Below, piece by piece: positions 21,676-34,009 of a DNA stretch of 64,000 nucleotides (position 1 is its first letter; each line of letters opens with the position of its first letter). The position numbers and the translations under genes are program-made. This DNA comes from Anagrus nilaparvatae (lineage: Eukaryota; Arthropoda; Insecta; Hymenoptera; Mymaridae): NCBI GenBank assembly GCA_022575985.1, contig JAKSXM010000247.1:5727501-5791500 (forward strand), written 5' to 3'. Below the pieces are notes generated by a model. That model worked only from the letters and a program-made list of their open reading frames with translations. It did no database searches and was not told the DNA's origin.

Positions 21676-23411
21676 CTAGTACTTCAAGAAAGGGAGACTA
21701 AAATTACTTGAAAGTGCCGATTATGTCGATGTCAGGCCAACAGCGGTTGAAAATAAAATTCCAAAAGACGTACTTTTAGATTAACCAACTATTACATCTC
21801 CATCGGGGTAGAAAATGCCAAATAATTAGGGCAAAAAATTTTTTTTTCAGTTTTTTTAAATTATCTCTTTAACGGTTCAAAATATAAAAAATTTGCCCCA
21901 ATAAAAAAATGATGGCGAGAAAAATTTACAAAAAAATGTTATTACAAAATTTTTCGTAGGAACATTATTTTCCACGGAAAATGAAAATTAAGTTAGCTCA
22001 AAATAACACGCTTTGTAAAAATAAAAACTTTTACTGCTTTAGAGTGATAAAGTTTGATTGTATTAAAAAAAGATATAGAGTCGCAAAATAAAACAATTTA
22101 TTTTCCATAAAAATACATAATTTTATTTATAATATGTTATTCATATTTATTATTAAATAAATAAACTACAATTTTTTCTTAAACACACGTAAAATATAGA
22201 CGCTATACATAGACAGATGCTGACTAAACAACAGTAATATTGTATGAATTCGTAGAGTACGCAGGCGCACTATGTATTAAGAAAAGAAATATATACAAAA
22301 TCACAAAGAGCTCCAAAGAAACCCGTCTCTTTCGAATACCTCAAAACAAAGCGTGAAATCATGCGTGAATAAATCCCGTTTATTTTTGGGTCAATAATGC
22401 ATATATGAATTTTAACCACAAAAATAAGAAGAAGAACTATTCCTTTAATAAACGCATTTAAAAAATTTTTTAAAATCGATACCATCTTTTCACAATTCTT
22501 ATTTGAAAAAAAAATAATTATAAGAGTTTTTTACGTTTTCTTGTTCAATTATTGGCCAAAAACAAAAAAAGTAAAAAAGAAAAGCAAAAATTTTTTTGAA
22601 CCCTTTAAAGTACATAAAATTTGCAAAAAAATAAGCCAAAAATTACATTCATAAGTTATATTTTAGTACCTTTTTTAGTTACTTTATTTTTAAGATGCGA
22701 TTTTATGAATTTTTTTTAATTTCCGGGAGCTCTCGAAAATTTGCCTCATTTTGGGTTGGCGAAATATGTGAATTTTTTTTTATGTGAAATAAGGGCCCCA
22801 ACTAATGCTAAAAACAATCGAATAATAATTTTTTAAAAATTTCTAGTCGAACACCCTTTTATTTTTGGCAGAAAAAAAATAAAATTGCTTTTATCCTCAT
22901 CTGGCCAAAAGGATAAAAATAATTTTTTTTTTGGTTAAAATAATTTGTTTCTAAATTAAGAAGTATTCATCTTTCGATTAATACATCCTTTTTTTTAGGT
23001 GCAAAAAGTTAAATGGTAAAAAAAAGTAATTTTTACAGCGCGAAGACGTTTTTTTGTAAGGAACATACACATTACGTTGCGCGTAAAAGAGAATTTCACT
23101 TACATTTTTAACTTCATTTTCCGTGGAAAATAATGTTCCTACGAAAAATTTTATAATAAAATTTTTTTTGTAAATTTTTCTCGCCATCATTTTTTTATTG
23201 GAGTAAATTTTTTATATTTTGAACCGTTAAAGAGATAATTTGAAAAAACTGAAAAAAAAATTTTTTGCCCTAATTATTTGGCATTTTCTACCCCGATGGA
23301 GTTGTAATAGTTAGTTAATCTAAAAGTACGTCTTTTGAAGTTTTATTTTCAAAAGCCGTTGGCCTGACATCGACATAATCGGCACTTTAAGTCTCCCTTT
23401 CTTGAACTATA
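21676..23411. mobile_element. Large palindromic element with ~310-bp arms
   Basis: The left arm (about 21676-21995) and right arm (about 23107-23411) are reverse complements. Shared blocks, left to right: TCAAGAAAGGGAGACT, AGTGCCGATTATGTCGATGT, AAGACGTACTTTTAGATTAA, CATCGGGGTAGAAAATGCCA, AATAATTAGGGCAAAAAATT, TTTAACGGTTCAAAATATAA, ATGATGGCGAGAAAAATTTA and CGTAGGAACATTATTTTCCA. The ~1.1-kb interior is AT-rich, with no recognised transposase on either strand. It is probably non-autonomous. Confidence 0.75.
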
Positions 23412-23599
23412 GGGAAATTTTTTTCAGGCAAATATATGCAATTTTTGAAAGTTTTGAGAAAAAAATTTTTTTTTTAGCGGGAAACTTGAGTTATTTTCAC
23501 TCAAAGTTTAACACAAATTTGAATTTTCCCGAGAATTGACATAGAGTAGGAAAAACCTGACTGAAAGTTCAAATTTTTCATCAAATTTTACATCGTTAA

Positions 23600-24620
23600 C
23601 CTACTTTTTTTTCTTTCTTTAAAGTTTTTTAGAGGTTTTTTACAGGATTTTCAAAAATGGTGGCTGAGGAGAAAAATTTGACCAAAAAACTTTAAATCAG
23701 CATAGCACCCTTCAAAATTTATAGTAAACCTTCAAATTCGGGGAATCATCTATTTTTAAGTTGTTTTATCGAAAAAAAACCAAATTTTCTTTTTTTGAGA
23801 CCTGGCATTTTGTGCGCATTATCCATGGAATTACCTTTTTTCTAATTTTATACTTTTTCATACATGGGAGCGCCAACCTAACCTAATTTTACTAAAAAGT
23901 GAATTTTTTACATATATAAAACCACCGAGACTCTAAGTTAAAAATTATTATTTTTTTCATATTACAGGCACCAAAAATATATTTAACGACAGAATAAAAT
24001 TTTTATAATTTTGTACTTTTTTATAAATGGGACCGCCGACCTAATCTTATTTTACTAAAAAATGAATTTTTTATATATATAAAACCACCGAGACTCTAAG
24101 ATAAAAATTATTATTTTTTTCATATTACAGACGGCCAAAATATATTAAACGCCAGAGTAAAATTTTTATAAATTTATACTTTTTCATACATGGGACCGAA
24201 AAAAATTTGAAGTGGCGTATATTTTGTTAAATTCAGTACTAATATTTCAATACTATCATTGCATAAAAATATTTGAAATTACAACATTTCTATAAAACAA
24301 GACAGAATTCGAAAACATTTAAGTGTGGAATAATCTGCTAAATTCAATACTAATATTTCAATGCTATCATTGCATAAAAACATTAGAAATTACAACATTT
24401 CTATAAAACAGGACAATATTCAAAAACACGTAAGTGGAATATATTCTGCTACATTCAATACTATTATTTCAAATTTTCTAAGAAACGGGACACTATACGA
24501 AAAAAAAATTAAATTGAGGTATAGTTTCTGCTAAATTCAATACTAATTTTTCAATGCTTTCATTGCATAAGAATAGTTGAAATTATAACATTTCTATAAA
24601 AGTATGTATTTCTGGTTTAA
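23600..24620. repeat. Composite repeat block with tandem subunits
   Basis: About 23625-23840 is the reverse complement of 8010-8245. About 23849-24187 is two tandem ~155-bp units (ACTTTTTCATACATGGGA, ACTAAAAAGTGAATTTTT, AAACCACCGAGACTCTAAG). About 24200-24620 is a diverged tandem repeat of ~120 bp (CTGCTAAATTCAATACTAAT, TATCATTGCATAAAAA, ACAACATTTCTATAAAAC). The last family recurs at 49880-50490. Confidence 0.75.
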
Positions 24621-25744
24621 TCCTTTCATGAAAGAGAAAACTAAAGAATACCATTTAGTGAAATTTTTGGAATTTTTTATTTTTTCATGCATAGGACAGC
24701 CGATATCCATTTTTCTACTTCATGAAATTTTTTGAGTTTTTTTATATATAAAACACCCGATCATATAGATTGAAAATTTTGCATTTTTTTCATGTTGTAG
24801 ACAGACAATGTGATTTTTTCTATAAAGTTAAATTTTTTGAATTTTTCATGTATATTTTGTATATTTTTTCATGTATATTTATTTTCATACAATATGAAAA
24901 AACTACAAAAATTTCAATCTATATTGTCGGCTATTTGATGTATGAAAAAACTCCAAAAATTTTACTTTGAAATAAGATAGATATCGGTAGTTTAATAATT
25001 AAAAAAACATAAAGGTAATTCCACAACTAATTCCCAGGTTGGGCGCGGAAAAGTCGTGAAAAAATTCACTAAAAAACTCTAAAAGAAAAAACATGAGTAT
25101 ATAGTTCAATTTTCATTTTTCAAAAAAAAAATTTTTTTTTTCCCTTTAAGGGGAAGCTGGGGGGTAGTTTTATTGCATTTCTATGGCCATATTTGGTTTT
25201 TGCACCACCAAAAACCCTCTGCTTCATGACTTTTTTTGTGTGTCTGTGTTATCAAATTTGCGTATATTCAAAATTTATGAATTTTTTTTTTTTTTTTAGA
25301 GTTTTTTAGTGAAATTTACGGTACTTTTAAAAAAAGATGGCTGAGTACTATATTTTGCTTTTAAAATGCCCCACTCAGGAAAAATTTTTTAAAATCAATA
25401 TAAAGAGCTAAAATTGGAGATGGCATCTAATTTTGGGCCATATTTTTGTGTGAGAGAAATAAAAATAATATTCACGAATTTGACCCGCTCAACCTGGAAA
25501 TTAGCTGTGGAACTACCCATAAATTAAAAAAATTTTATTGCATAGTAAAATTTATATTGGCTGTTTACAAGATGAAGATACAACAAAAATTACAATCTAT
25601 ATTGGTGGCTGTTTTATATGTGAAAAGTGTTATTTATGAACAAAAAATATTTCGCTCTAGAGTAAAATTCATATTGATGGTCTACAATATGATAAAACTG
25701 AAAAAATTTCAATCTATATTGTTTTATACATGGAAAATTTAAAA
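24621..25744. repeat. Low-complexity repeat DNA with recurring short units
   Basis: Short units recur with variation: GTCGGCTATTTGATGTATGA, TCTATATTGGTGGCTG, CAATCTATATTGT. About 24665-24760 resembles 49805-49870 (ATTTTTTCATGCATAGGACA-like). Parts resemble the reverse complement of 29800-30060, extending the LINE palindrome outward. No gene supported; the 98-codon frame at 25446 is A/T-rich and unrecognised. Confidence 0.5.
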
Positions 25745-26955
25745 AATTTTATCATAAAAAATCTGCATAGTACTATATTCTATTTTCAATTATTATTTAT
25801 TATTAATAATTATTTATGTTATAAAATATACCTCATTAGTTATAGATATTTATAAATAATAATATAAAACTTTTTCTTAATATGTATTATAAAATTTATT
25901 TGTTAATAAATTTAGAGGTATAAAATTAATTCTGTTCTCATTCATTTTTAAATAAAAATTAATTGCTTTTTAATCACGTATGATTAAATTTATTATCACT
26001 AAACACATATGATCAAAATATAAAAAAATTAATGCATCGCGAGGCCAATCAGTTAGTAATAATTAGAATAAAATCAAAGAACTGAATAAGGTCAAAGATC
26101 TTTAAAAATTATAGATATAGCAACCAAATCTGAATTGTTTACAGCTATTTATAAAAATCGTAAAATAAAAAATAAATATTTTGTTGATTACCTTGAAAAG
26201 TATATAAAAAACAATAATTACAAAACTCACTGTATTTTTGGTGACATAAATATCGATATTTCCGAATAGAACTCAATAAAAAAAAATCTTACCAAAATGG
26301 TTATTTATCTGTTATTACTAAAGTCACCAGACCTAACCATAATGAGAACAGTGGAACATGCATAGACCATATATTCGTCAAAGGAATAAATCTGCAATTT
26401 ACAAAAGTACCTTTTCTGATCATTATACCACCTTACGCAGTATAGGTAATTGTTCCACACAAAATAACACACACTTAAAAAATTCCTTTAATTATAATAA
26501 ATTATAATCACGAGCTTGTAATGAAAAATGGAATGATATTATTAACATAAAGGATGCCGAAAGCGCTTTGAAAGCAATTTTAACTACCGTCAGTAATTTA
26601 ATTAAAAAATCAGAATTTAAAGTAAATCATCAAAACAAAAAAAGAAAACCTTGGATTACCAATGATCTTGTCAAATCTTGTAACACTAAATTACGTTTAC
26701 ATAAAAATTGGAAAAATGATCATGATAATAAAGATAAAGAAGAAAAATATAAAAACTATTGTAGGTATTTAAGATTGCTTCTAAAACAAGCCAAAGATTT
26801 ATATACCAAAAATCAGGTAGAATACATTAAAAAGATAATAAAAAGTTTTGGGATTTTGACAACAGCAAATATTTTGGTAAGAAAAAGAAATCAAATAATA
26901 TTGATTGAATTGTTCGTAACAATAAAAAGATAACAGATAATAAATTTATAGCCAA
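25745..26955 (+). pseudogene. LINE fragment (endonuclease and following segment), left arm
   Basis: Decayed non-LTR retrotransposon ORF. About 26190-26440 encodes, over several frames, endonuclease-like pieces: HCIFGDINIDIS (a GD-N motif of the APE-type nuclease), then a segment with NHNENSGTCIDHI-like content, and SDHY-like residues near 26415. The frame 26568-26933 continues with a Lys-rich linker (KKRKPWITNDLVKSCNTKLR) typical of the region between endonuclease and RT. No RT core is present. Upstream 25745-26150 is non-coding and shared with the right arm. The relic ends abruptly near 26955. The clade is uncertain (jockey/CR1-like). Confidence 0.6.
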
Positions 26956-28324
26956 TGCCTTTTATAGTATTTTTTTATGATATTATATAATTTAAATTTT
27001 TTATACTTTATTTGAGTTTAAAATATAAGTAAAAGTAGAAAAATCAAAGTTTTATTTTTTTTTAAATTTTTTGACTAAATTGCAAATGTTGACTAACACA
27101 TCTTTATACTGCATACAACCATGCATAATTATACTAATACACTTTTTTTAAGTTTATTTATCATTAATGTAAATATTTTAATACAGAGCTGTACCTAAAA
27201 AAATTTTTTTTTAATTTTAAAACTACAAATATTTTACCTTTTAATGGTAAAAAATAGATTTTTTTTTTATCATTCAGCAGCTAAAAAAATTAAAAAAAAA
27301 AACAAATTTTTTTGATCTCGATAGCCGATTATTTAGTATACACAAAAACGGTCATTATCGCGTTTGAAATTGAAAAAATAACGTTTTTTAAAAATTGCCT
27401 ATATTTAATTATTTATATGTATATAATTTATTTAAAATTAATGTTAAAAAAAACTTTTCTCTTTAGTTTGGTGCTTGTTCAAACTAAAATTGTAGAGCAA
27501 AATAAGAAAAACCGCTATTCAATGGGTTTTCCCATGTATTTTAAATGGGATATATTGATAAATATCTCGAAGAGAATGACTGATTTTGAAAAACGGGTTT
27601 CACCGTGTTTTTGGGGACCAAAAAAGCAACCTTTCCTGCAAATTTCAGCCCGATTCGAACAGGAAAAATTTTTGCTCATTTTCAGCTGCCCCGAGAGACA
27701 CGTTTCATCAAATAACTCTCAAGAAGCAAGGTGAAACATTTACATCCAAGAAAGTATTATCTTCTTATAGGTTGAACATTCATTTTCTGCTATAAAATCC
27801 CAAGTGCCCGATTTTGCATAATCCGATCTTTCAAGCTAGGCGTGTTGTGTTAGATAATGCAGATATTTCTTTCATTTTTTTTAGGTTAAGTTTAGCGTTT
27901 TCAGGATAACATTACAATATTTTGTTCAAAATAGTTAACTATTTTTAATCTAATAAAAATAACAATTTAGTATTCGTATTAGAGTATTCAATAAATTTAT
28001 GAATTATAAAGAAAAAAATATAAACATTATTTAAGAGGTAAGTGTCACTAAGATGAAGAATATCAATCTCTTTGAACACAAGTTATCACTATATCTTGGC
28101 CATGATTATATAAATTTATATATATACACACATACAAATGTAGATTTTAATTTTGTGAAATCCATTTTATTTTTTTTTTTAAATATAAAGTGCTTAGAGC
28201 TAAGCTATTGTAGAAATAACCTTTTTTACTTGATAGTACCAACTATTTGTTAGTTGTTCATTAGAATTTGGAATTTTTAGGTGTTTAGGAAGTTTATTAA
28301 AAATTTTTATAGCGCTGTAGTAAT
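26956..28324. other. Spacer between the inverted LINE copies, no gene seen
   Basis: AT-rich DNA. Overlapping open frames at 27312-27795 read different frames of the same bases and show no family. A somewhat less AT-rich patch at 27575-27740 (GGTTTCACCGTGTTTTTGGG, CAGCTGCCCCGAGAGACACG) looks like part of an unidentified repeat. Confidence 0.4.
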
Positions 28325-29785
28325 AATCATTTTACCTTATTTTTTTTACAATCATGTAAATTCACTATAATAGTACGCTCATTTTTGCCAACATTTGAAT
28401 GATAAATATTTTTGATATCTGTTGAATTAATAAAAATAGATTCATTGATAATAGTTTCAGTAAAATTTGTAATACGATTTTGATTTTTTACATTTTTTTT
28501 GTTAAGGTGAGAACCAATACTGACGAAGAAGGAATTCATAGCATTGGCAATACATTTTTTATCTGTTATCTTTTTATTGTTAAGAACAATTCAATCAATA
28601 TTATTTGATTTCTTTTTCTTACCAAAATATTTGCTGTTGTCAAAATCCCAAAACTTTTTATTATCTTTTTAATTTATTCTACCTGATTTTTGGTATATAA
28701 ATCTTTGGCTTGTTTTAGAAGCAATTTCAAATACCTACAATAGTTTTTATATTTTTCTTCTTTATCTTTATTATCATGATCATTTTTCCAATTTTTATGT
28801 AAACGTAATTTAGTGTTACAAGATTTGACAAGATCATTGGTAATCCAAAGTTTTCTTTTTTTGTTTTGATGATTTACTTTAAATTCTGATTTTTTAATTA
28901 AATTACTGACGGTAGTTAAAATTGCTTTCAAAGCGCTTTCGGCATCCTTTATGTTAATAATATCATTCCAATTTTCATTACAAGCTAGTGATTATAATTT
29001 ATTATAATTAATGGATTTTTTTTAAGTGTGTGTTATTTTGTGTAGAACCATTACCTATACTGCGAAAGGTGGTATAATGATCAGAAAAGGTATTTCTGTA
29101 AATTGCAGATTTATTTTTATGATTAAAGTCTGCTTTGACGAATATATGGTCTATGCAAATTCCACCGTTCTCATTATGGTTAGGTCTGGTGACTTTAGTG
29201 ATAACAGATAAATAACCATTTTGGTAATAGTTATTAATGTAATCATCAACACTTGAATTAATTTTTTTTTTATTGAGTTCTATTCGGAAATATCGATATT
29301 TATGTCACCAAAAATACAGTCTTGTAATTATTGTTTCTTATATACTTTTAAAGGTAATAAACAAAAAATTTGCTTTTTATTTTATGATTTTTATAAATAG
29401 CTGTAAACAATTCAGATTTGGTTGCTATATCTATAATTTTTAAAGATCCTTGACCTTATTCAGTTCTTCGAATTCATTCTAATTATTACTAACTGATTGG
29501 CCTCGCGATGCATTAATTTTTTTATATTTTGATCATATGTATTTAGTTATAATAAATTTAATCATACGTGATTAAAAAGTAATTAATTTTTATTTAAAAA
29601 TGAATGAGAACAGAATTCATTTTATACCTCTAAATTTATTAACAAATAAATTTTATAATACATATTAAGAAAAAGTTTTATATTATTATTTATAAATATC
29701 TATAAATAATGAGGTATATTTTCTAACATTAATAATTATTAATAATAAATAATAATTGAAAATACAATATAGTAATATGCAGATT
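28325..29785 (-). pseudogene. LINE fragment, right arm, inverted copy of 25745-26955
   Basis: Minus-strand copy of the same LINE, tail to tail with the left one. The linker frame is at 28931-28674. It continues further than the left copy: the frame 28539-28327 begins MNSFFVSIGSHL, the type of segment found just before the RT core. Endonuclease-like motifs are antisense at about 29130-29330 (GDINIDIS again). Some positions that are broken in the left copy are open here and vice versa, so the two arms decayed separately after the inversion or inserted independently. Confidence 0.6.
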
Positions 29786-30063
29786 TTTTAACAAAATTTG
29801 CAGTTTTTTTTCATATTGTAGACAATTAATATTTAAATATTATCTATTTTCATATTCATCACAACTGATATTATAGACAATCAATATGAATTTTACTATA
29901 TAATGAAATTTTCATAATTTTTGTTTGTTCATAAAAAGAACAGAAGATATCCATTTTACTCTATAGTGAAATTTTTTGGGTTTTTTCTTATATAAAAGCC
30001 AACAATATAGATTGAAAAATTTGATTTTTTTTAATAATGTTGACAGCTAATATGAATTTTACT
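29786..30063. repeat. Outer flank of the LINE palindrome
   Basis: Short units such as TTGTAGACAATTAATAT and CAATATAGATTGAAAAATTT are reverse-complement relatives of the units at 24750-25740. This hints that the palindrome is wider than the LINE copies. No gene. Confidence 0.4.
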
Positions 30064-30720
30064 CTTACCTACCACCCTTAGTTTTTGATCCAGATACCCC
30101 TGCCCCAGAGAATGAATATTTTATATTTTAAAAAAGTTAGAAATAAAAATACCTTAGCTATGTTTTTTTATGTTCTAAAAACGAATTTAAAGCCAAAATT
30201 TATCTATAGCTCTTATTCTTTGTCCCAGCCACCCCAATCACCCTCTATAACGCTCCAGAGGTAGGTTAATAAATCGCTTTACAGTATTACAGCGATTGAA
30301 GAATGGTGCTAAGAACTTTTGTTGGGTACAGTAAGCCCGTAAGAGCATATTTGTCAACGTAAGTTTCATTTCCTGGAATCAACTATGTTTCTTTTCTTAG
30401 ATAGAACATTAAAATACGTGACGAAGGTACTTTTAGCTTTAACTTTTGTAAAAAATAAAATATTCACCCTCTGGGGCAGTTTAGAGGGTTGTTGGGGTTG
30501 CTGAGGCAAAAACTAAGGATGGTAATACTTACTTCAAATTCGTTTTTAGAACATCAAAAAACGTAGTTAAAATACTTTTATTTGTAACTTTTAGACAAAG
30601 TAAAATATTTGCTTTTTGGGTCGGTTTAAAAGGTGTCTGGAGTAGCTGGGGCAAAAACTAGGGGTGATAGGTAAATTCTGACTTCAGATTCGTTTTTAGG
30701 ACATCGAAATATTTATCTGA
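30064..30720. repeat. Inverted repeat with one arm doubled
   Basis: About 30064-30250 pairs with two tandem units at about 30440-30590 and 30590-30720. Shared blocks are TTTGATCCAGATACCCCTGC-type in the left arm and GGGGCAAAAACTAGGGGTGA in the right. Others are AGAACATCAAAAAACGTAG / CTATGTTTTTTTATGTTCT and AAAGTTAGAAATAAAAATA. No frame. Confidence 0.6.
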
Positions 30721-31039
30721 AGGTAGATTTAGTTCCAGGATCAGTATTGTGGACTGTATATTAATTTGGATATTTTTAATGGATGGTGAAAGGAAACTTT
30801 AATTAATTATAAAAATATTGATTATTATAATATGTGCGTTTATTAAAAGATTAACCGCTCTTTATGACGGCTATACGCACTCTGACCGGAGGTCAAGTGC
30901 ACGCGTACTTACTCTCTCTTTCTTACATTAATATAAGGGGTCGTTTACATGAATATAATATTAAAAGGTGTGTTTAGACAATGATGAGTTACACAAGTAA
31001 AGTTCCCATTGCCTTTTGGTGTCAGTGTCAAATAATGAA
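30721..31039. other. No gene; GC-richer patch
   Basis: About 30860-30935 is GC-richer (GACGGCTATACGCACTCTGA, CCGGAGGTCAAGTGCACGCG) followed by ACTCTCTCTTTCTTAC. It resembles in composition the patch at 10850-10925 but was not shown to be homologous. Confidence 0.35.
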
Positions 31040-31795
31040 TTGGTATGACAATTAAAAAATCATAAAACTTCATCTAGGGGTGGAAAACTAGGGTGAAAAG
31101 GGGCGAAAAGGGGTGAAAAGGGGTGAAAATTCAATTTTCAGAAAACGCTTTATTTCTACTTGAAAAACTCTATCAGGGGGTTTTTGACGTTGCTGATTCC
31201 AAATATGACCATAAGAAAATCATAAAACTTCATCTAGGGGTGGAAAACTAGGGTGAAAAGGGGTGAAAATTCAATTTTCAGAAAAAGCTTTATTTCTACT
31301 TGAAAAACTCTATCAGGGGGTTTTTGACGTTGCTGATTCCAAATATGACCATAAAAAAATTATAAAAGTTCATCTAGGGGTGGAAAATTAGGGTAAAAAG
31401 GGGTGAAAAATCAATTTTCATAAAAGGCTTTATTTCTACTTGAAAAACTGTATGGGGGGGTTTTTGACGTTGCCGGTTTCAAATATGACAATAAGAAAAT
31501 CATAAAACTTCATCTAGGGGTGGAAAATTAGGGTGAAAAGGGGTGAAAAATCAATTTTCATAAAAGGCTTTATTTCTACTTGAAAAACTGTATGGGGGGG
31601 AGGGTTTGACGTAGCCGGTTTCAAATATGACAATAAAAAAATCATAAAACTTCATCTAGGGGTGGAAAATTAGGGTGAAAAGGGGTGAAAAATCAATTTT
31701 TAGAAAAGGCTTTGCTTTTACTTATAGACTTGTATCAGGGGGATTTTGACGTTGCTGGTTTCAAATATGTTCATAAAAAAAATAATAAGACTGCA
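31040..31795 (+). repeat. Array of five ~145-bp repeats, left of piggyBac
   Basis: Five tandem copies start near 31055, 31205, 31355, 31498 and 31640. Core blocks are CATAAAACTTCATCTAGGGG, TGGAAAACTAGGGTGAAAAG, GGGTGAAAATTCAATTTTCA, GCTTTATTTCTACTTGAAAA and GGGGGTTTTTGACGTTGC. The first copy has extra GGGGTGAAAA decamers. The same unit lies in reverse orientation at 34010-35190, on the other side of the piggyBac transposase. Confidence 0.85.
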
Positions 31796-31909
31796 AAGTT
31801 AGAAAAGCAAAGGACTATGAAGGGTAAAACAACGGTTTTTTTAAAGATTTTAAATATTTTATTATACAGGAAAACGAGTTATAAAATATATTTAGTGAAT
31901 TCTATATTT

Positions 31910-33719
31910 TTATATGAATTTTAATTGTTTTCTTTTATGGAATATAGGAAAACATGTAGGGCATATGTGAGAATCGCAGTTTTCGCAGAAAGTAGGTGTT
32001 CTTTTTGCACAGTGTATGCAATATCCTTTTTTTACGGAACTATTTTTTTCGTGAACTATCACGTCATGAGATTTACTGAAACATTGAGTACAATAGTGTC
32101 TAGAACATTCAATACACACTTTCGATATTCTTTCGTGGCATTCAAAGCATATTTGTCTTAGATGACTTGGTAGAAATTTATGATTTTTAAAATCTTCAGT
32201 ATATCTTGCTAGGTAAATATCTGCTATTTCTAAAGAAAATTCCTTCACTCCGTCTTTTTTTTTTATTTCGTCGTCAACACAGAGACTCCAAAGGACAAAA
32301 GCGTTAGATAAGGAGGCTTCAATGATTCTACGAAATACTGCCCATGTCCATTTTTTGCTAGACACATTTATTCGTAGGTCATTACAATGTTGGTCATGTA
32401 GATCAACGCCCCCCATACTTTTGTTATATGCCTTAAAACCTTGTGGAAAATAAATATCCACTCTTTTCTTTTCTTTAGCATTGTAACGACTTACTATAGC
32501 TGGTGGAGTAACGCCTACTGCGGTTGTTAAAATTGACACAATTTTTGAATCTTTAACGGTTATGTAATTGATGTTACTATTTAAATTGTGTTTTACTTCA
32601 TATTTACCTCTTTCACCTTTATTGTTAAGATTTATTTGAACAGCTTGGCGTTTTGGAACTACTTTCCCTTTTTTATTTGTTGTTTCTATAATTTCATATA
32701 CCCTGTTTTGTTTTACAGTGCCAGTAGCTTTTAATCCAATTTTCATCAAATGAACGAGAACATCAGGATTCGTAAAATAGTTATCAAAAGCTACATGGTA
32801 GGCATTTAGTTCTTCTGATGGCACAGTCTTAAAAAAATTATGCAGCATTTTCATTATTACCTGAGATCCTAAGGCTCAGTTTTGAAGTTTTCCTGCATCA
32901 ATATTAGTCTGTTTTCCGCAATATATGTCAAAATCTAACAAATATCCAGAAATTGTACATAGAGACCAAAGTTTTATACCAAATCTAATAGGTTTATTAG
33001 GCATATATTGTTTTAACACTGTTCTTCCAAAAAATTTTATCATACTTTCATCTATTGACATGTTTGATGAAAAAAAACCAAACTGCTGAATATTTTTTCT
33101 AAAAATATCTAGTAGTCCTCGAACTTTCCCAATTCTATCTCTATTATTAATTTCAGAAGCTTTGGAAAATTTCAGGTGGTTTTTTATTTTTAAAAATTCG
33201 TCTCTATGTAAACATTTACGGATTCTAATGAAGCCAAGCATATCATTTAATGACCAGTAATCTCTCTCACTTTTTCTAATGTTATTGATCATTGACATCA
33301 ATATACCTAAAAACCCGACAAATTTATCATTTGAAATTTCGAGACCATTTTCTCTTGTAGCCTCTAGTATCAAACTTTTGACTTCACCAGAAAAAAATAG
33401 TTCAAAAATTTCTACTTTAGACATAGATTTTATTTTATTTTTTTGTAAATTTGTTAAAAATAATTTATTTTCACTTATAAGTATGATTCTCTTCCAACAA
33501 CTTTTGAGACTCATTATATTTATTATATAATAACTCATATTTTCCTCCTTCAATGTCATTTTCATCGTCACATGTAACTTCTCCATCTGAAACTGAAAAT
33601 TCATCGGAATTTCCATCTGGTATAAACACACAGTCGATGTAATCATCTTCATATCCATCAAAATCGAAATCAACGATCTCATCCATAATCTGATCAGCGA
33701 TTCCATTATGAGCTGACAT
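31910..33719 (-). pseudogene. piggyBac transposase, one stop and one frameshift
   Basis: Best start is the Met of MSAHNGIADQIMDEI at 33719. The N-terminus is acidic (DFDFDGYEDDYIDC). A frameshift near 33490 joins to the frame with FELFFSGEVKSLILE and IRFGIKLWSLCTISG. TGA at 32876-32878 interrupts that same frame, which resumes directly and runs to TAA near 31910. All expected acidic catalytic positions of the DDE domain are visible: MSIDESMIKFF, AFDNYFTNPDV and MGGVDLHDQH. The C-terminus has a Cys/His-rich zinc-binding module (CFECHERISKVCIECSRHYC, CIHCAKRTPTFCENC). Family role is cut-and-paste at TTAA sites. Only two lesions, so fairly young. Confidence 0.85.
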
Positions 33720-34009
33720 TTTAAAAATTTGCAATAATTGGAACGAAAAAATAATATAAAAAATATTTGACCGATAACAATAATTTTTCAAAGTTTCAAA
33801 AAGAAAACGATTATAAGTCTAGTTCTGAAAAGAACTGTTTGTATGTGATTTATAAAAAATTGAAAATATAAGAAATTCAAAAGCACAAGGTAGACTAAAA
33901 ATTTATCTAATAAACACATGATTTTCATCTAACTTATATAACCTTAGTAATGCATTTCTCTTTCGAGAAAAAACAAAAACATGAAATTTCTTAATATTTC
34001 ACTAAAAAA

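Noticed and set aside
27312..27795. Two overlapping + strand frames of 140 and 69 codons
   Set aside because: They read the same bases in different frames, are biased by composition and show no family motif.
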